Source: Clostridium sp. CAG:524
GTDB lineage: Bacteria; Bacillota_I; Bacilli_A; RF39; UBA660
Reading direction: 5' to 3'
Length of the DNA stretch: 23,444 nt
Assembly: GCA_000434555.1 (NCBI GenBank)
Contig: FR880117.1
Location: 26,722-50,165 of the forward strand
Shown here: positions 22,414 to 23,444 of the stretch, piece by piece
Position numbering within the stretch: position 1 is the stretch's first letter
Layout of the letters: each line of letters starts with the position of its first letter
Translations under genes and position numbers: made by a program
The notes under the pieces: generated by a model
The model's database searches: none
What the model was told of the DNA's origin: nothing
What the model saw: the letters and a program-made list of their open reading frames with translations, nothing else

Positions 22414-23091
22414 ATGACAGATATTTTATTAATATATGCAGTAATGCAACTTATGTCTACAGCATTTGGTTTAGCAGTTATTGGAGCTGTTAGATCCTCA
22501 ATTGAAGAAAAATTGCAAGATAAAGGATATGTACTTAAAAATAGAAACAGTTTATATAAATTCAATGAAAAACTTGGAAACTTTTTAAAAGGATTTATTC
22601 CATTCTATTATGCTATTAAAGCAGTATCATTAGTTCAAGGAAAGAATCCAATTAATAGAGCAGTAGAAGAAGAAATAATAAGTGGAAACTATATTACACG
22701 TGATGAACAACTTGATATATTCCGTGAAGAAGAAGCACGTAAACAAAATGATCCAACAATTGCTCATGAACCAAGAATAATGTTTGAAAAGCCAGAGAAA
22801 TATAAAGCAACTAGAAATAATATAGAAAATCTATATGATACGTATGAGACACCAATCGAATATGTTACTAAACTAGATACAGAAATTGAAAAATTAGATA
22901 TTACACCTTTTATGAATGAAGGAAATGTTAAACAAGTAGTTGTAAATGGAGAAGTAACTAATCAAGATATAGCAAGGGCTATTAGTGAACTTAATGTATC
23001 AGAACTAGAACAATTAAAAAGAAAGATTACTGAACTTGAAAATATAAAAAGTAGAAATAAATTATTATCTTTAGAAAAAAATATTGCATAA
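22414..23091 (+). CDS. Membrane-associated protein paralogous to the 18291 protein N-terminus, unknown function
   Basis: The start is the ATG at 22414 (MTDILLIYAV), since the longer in-frame reading from 22351 would translate the promoter. The product has 225 residues. A first hydrophobic helix spans about 3-26. Then comes EEKLQDKGYVLKNRNSLYKFNEKLGNFLKG and a second hydrophobic stretch IPFYYAIKAVSLV (about 60-73). The spacing and residues match the protein at 18291-18902 (K-RLEREGY...NRS...VPVYNIYRAGKKL). The C-terminal half differs: a linker and a coiled-coil end (ELNVSELEQLKRKITELENIKS). No known family. Likely a membrane anchor that presents a cytoplasmic helical tail. Confidence 0.8.
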   Translation: MTDILLIYAVMQLMSTAFGLAVIGAVRSSIEEKLQDKGYVLKNRNSLYKFNEKLGNFLKGFIPFYYAIKAVSLVQGKNPINRAVEEEIISGNYITRDEQLDIFREEEARKQNDPTIAHEPRIMFEKPEKYKATRNNIENLYDTYETPIEYVTKLDTEIEKLDITPFMNEGNVKQVVVNGEVTNQDIARAISELNVSELEQLKRKITELENIKSRNKLLSLEKNIA

Positions 23092-23112
23092 GAAATTTTG
23101 ATGTGTTATTAT
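23084..23112 (+). promoter_or_regulatory. Promoter of the T-box transcript
   Basis: TTGCAT (23084-23089), a 17-base spacer and TATTAT (23107-23112). The -35 overlaps the stop codon of the preceding gene. Start near 23119, just before the base of the T-box stem I. Confidence 0.55.
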
Positions 23113-23118
23113 ATATTT

Positions 23119-23313
23119 GTAAAGACATAATTGGACGAGATAAATAATATAATTATTGTAGAGAGTTAGTGTATGGTGAAAACTAATATAATTAATTATT
23201 TGTTACTACCAATTTTATGTGGTTAATAGCCAACGGGTAGTTTCGTTAATAACTAATAAGTTAAATATAGGGATGGCACCGTCATTTATGACTCCTTGGG
23301 CTATCTCTTTTTT
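23119..23313 (+). promoter_or_regulatory. T-box riboswitch leader
   Basis: Stem I base: ACATAATTGG (23125-23134) pairs with CCAA and TTATGT (23209-23220). The apical part has the AGAGAG bulge and the TGGTGAA loop typical of T-boxes (23160-23180). The internal loop opposite ACGAGAT holds GTTACTA (23202-23208). In-frame candidates followed by A are ACU (Thr, 23205-23207) and GUU (Val); UAC (Tyr) is also possible. The T-box motif AGGGATGGCACCG lies at 23269-23281, and its TGGC would pair with a tRNA ending GCCA. The terminator fold pairs GGGATGGC (23270-23277) with GCTATCTC (23300-23307), encloses GTCAT/ATGAC, and ends in six T. Uncharged tRNA would favour readthrough into the downstream gene. 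Confidence 0.88.
23300..23313 (+). terminator. T-box regulated terminator, 3' arm and T run
   Basis: The right arm GCTATCTC and the TTTTTT run of the conditional terminator. The left arm is the T-box motif itself at 23270-23277. Confidence 0.8.
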
Positions 23314-23331
23314 GTTTCTTCTGGAGGGTTT

Positions 23332-23444
23332 ATGAAAGAATATAAAAGTGTAACATTATCAAAATTTTTATCTAGGTTTTTAGCTGTTGATGGAATGGCA
23401 CTTACAAAGTTATCTCATGCGGATGTTAAAATGTTATTTCCAAT
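23332..23444 (+). CDS. T-box controlled gene, 5' end only, product not recognised
   Basis: ATG at 23332 with a good GGAGGG site 4-5 bases upstream. 37 codons are visible before the window ends (N-terminus MKEYKSVTLSKFLSRFLA). T-box control points to an aminoacyl-tRNA synthetase, amino-acid biosynthesis or transport gene. thrS often follows dnaI in Bacillota, but this N-terminus does not look like the TGS domain of ThrS. There is no signal peptide or membrane helix in the visible part. Confidence 0.7.
   Translation, partial: MKEYKSVTLSKFLSRFLAVDGMALTKLSHADVKMLFP

Noticed and set aside
1..23444. Mobile element or phage island
   Set aside because: No integrase, transposase, terminal repeats or composition break; genes are mainly core and in familiar Bacillota order.

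Overview
The window is AT-rich DNA from a low-GC Bacillota (Firmicutes)-type bacterium. The evidence is the lysine/asparagine/isoleucine-rich proteins, the Bacillus-style primosome pair DnaB/DnaI, the YqeG-YqeH and rpsT-spoIIP gene pairs, a T-box leader, strong GGAGG ribosome sites, and sigma-A-type promoters (TTGACA, 17 bp, TATAAT). TGA is used as a stop and TGG as Trp, so the code is not the mycoplasma code. My inference is an uncultured gut-type Bacilli lineage of the RF39 / 'Firmicutes CAG' kind. I see no phage genes, transposases, CRISPR arrays, tRNAs or rRNAs.

Layout. (1) 1-3896: 3' part of a very large protein whose start lies outside the window. It has a long helical N-terminal region, an ADP-ribosyltransferase-like region and a C-terminal calcineurin-like phosphoesterase. 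(2) 3917-4055: an isolated promoter-to-terminator unit, a possible small RNA or 15-codon ORF. (3) 4096-8522: a tight housekeeping operon yqeG-yqeH-mutL-miaA-small lipoprotein, closed by a hairpin shared with the convergent genes. (4) 8541-12085, minus strand: membrane-anchored transglutaminase-like protein, two paralogous J-domain-type proteins (one without HPD), and rpsT. Each has its own promoter. (5) 12186-13743: spoIIP and a small membrane protein, convergent with a one-domain YigZ/IMPACT protein. (6) 13814-15586: uvrC. (7) 15715-18219: an 834-residue sigma-70 factor with a long unusual C-terminal extension. (8) 18291-19934: a four-gene cluster of unrecognised small proteins that starts from a perfect consensus promoter. 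Three of them share a helical motif. (9) 20021-22197: dnaB-dnaI, helicase loading. (10) 22239-22378: candidate structured RNA. (11) 22414-23091: a membrane protein related to the first gene of cluster 8, again with a perfect consensus promoter. (12) 23119-23313: a T-box leader upstream of a gene cut by the window end.

How they fit together. Most genes are core information processing: ribosome assembly (YqeH, S20), mismatch and excision repair (MutL, UvrC), tRNA modification (MiaA) and replication initiation (DnaB, DnaI). The most unusual parts are the multi-domain sigma factor with non-standard -10-recognition residues, the adjacent family of small helical/membrane proteins on both sides of dnaB-dnaI, and the giant ART-like/phosphoesterase fusion. 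The neighbourhood is dense. Promoters overlap terminators or the stops of neighbours, and two genes (spoIIP, yigZ) seem to be leaderless.
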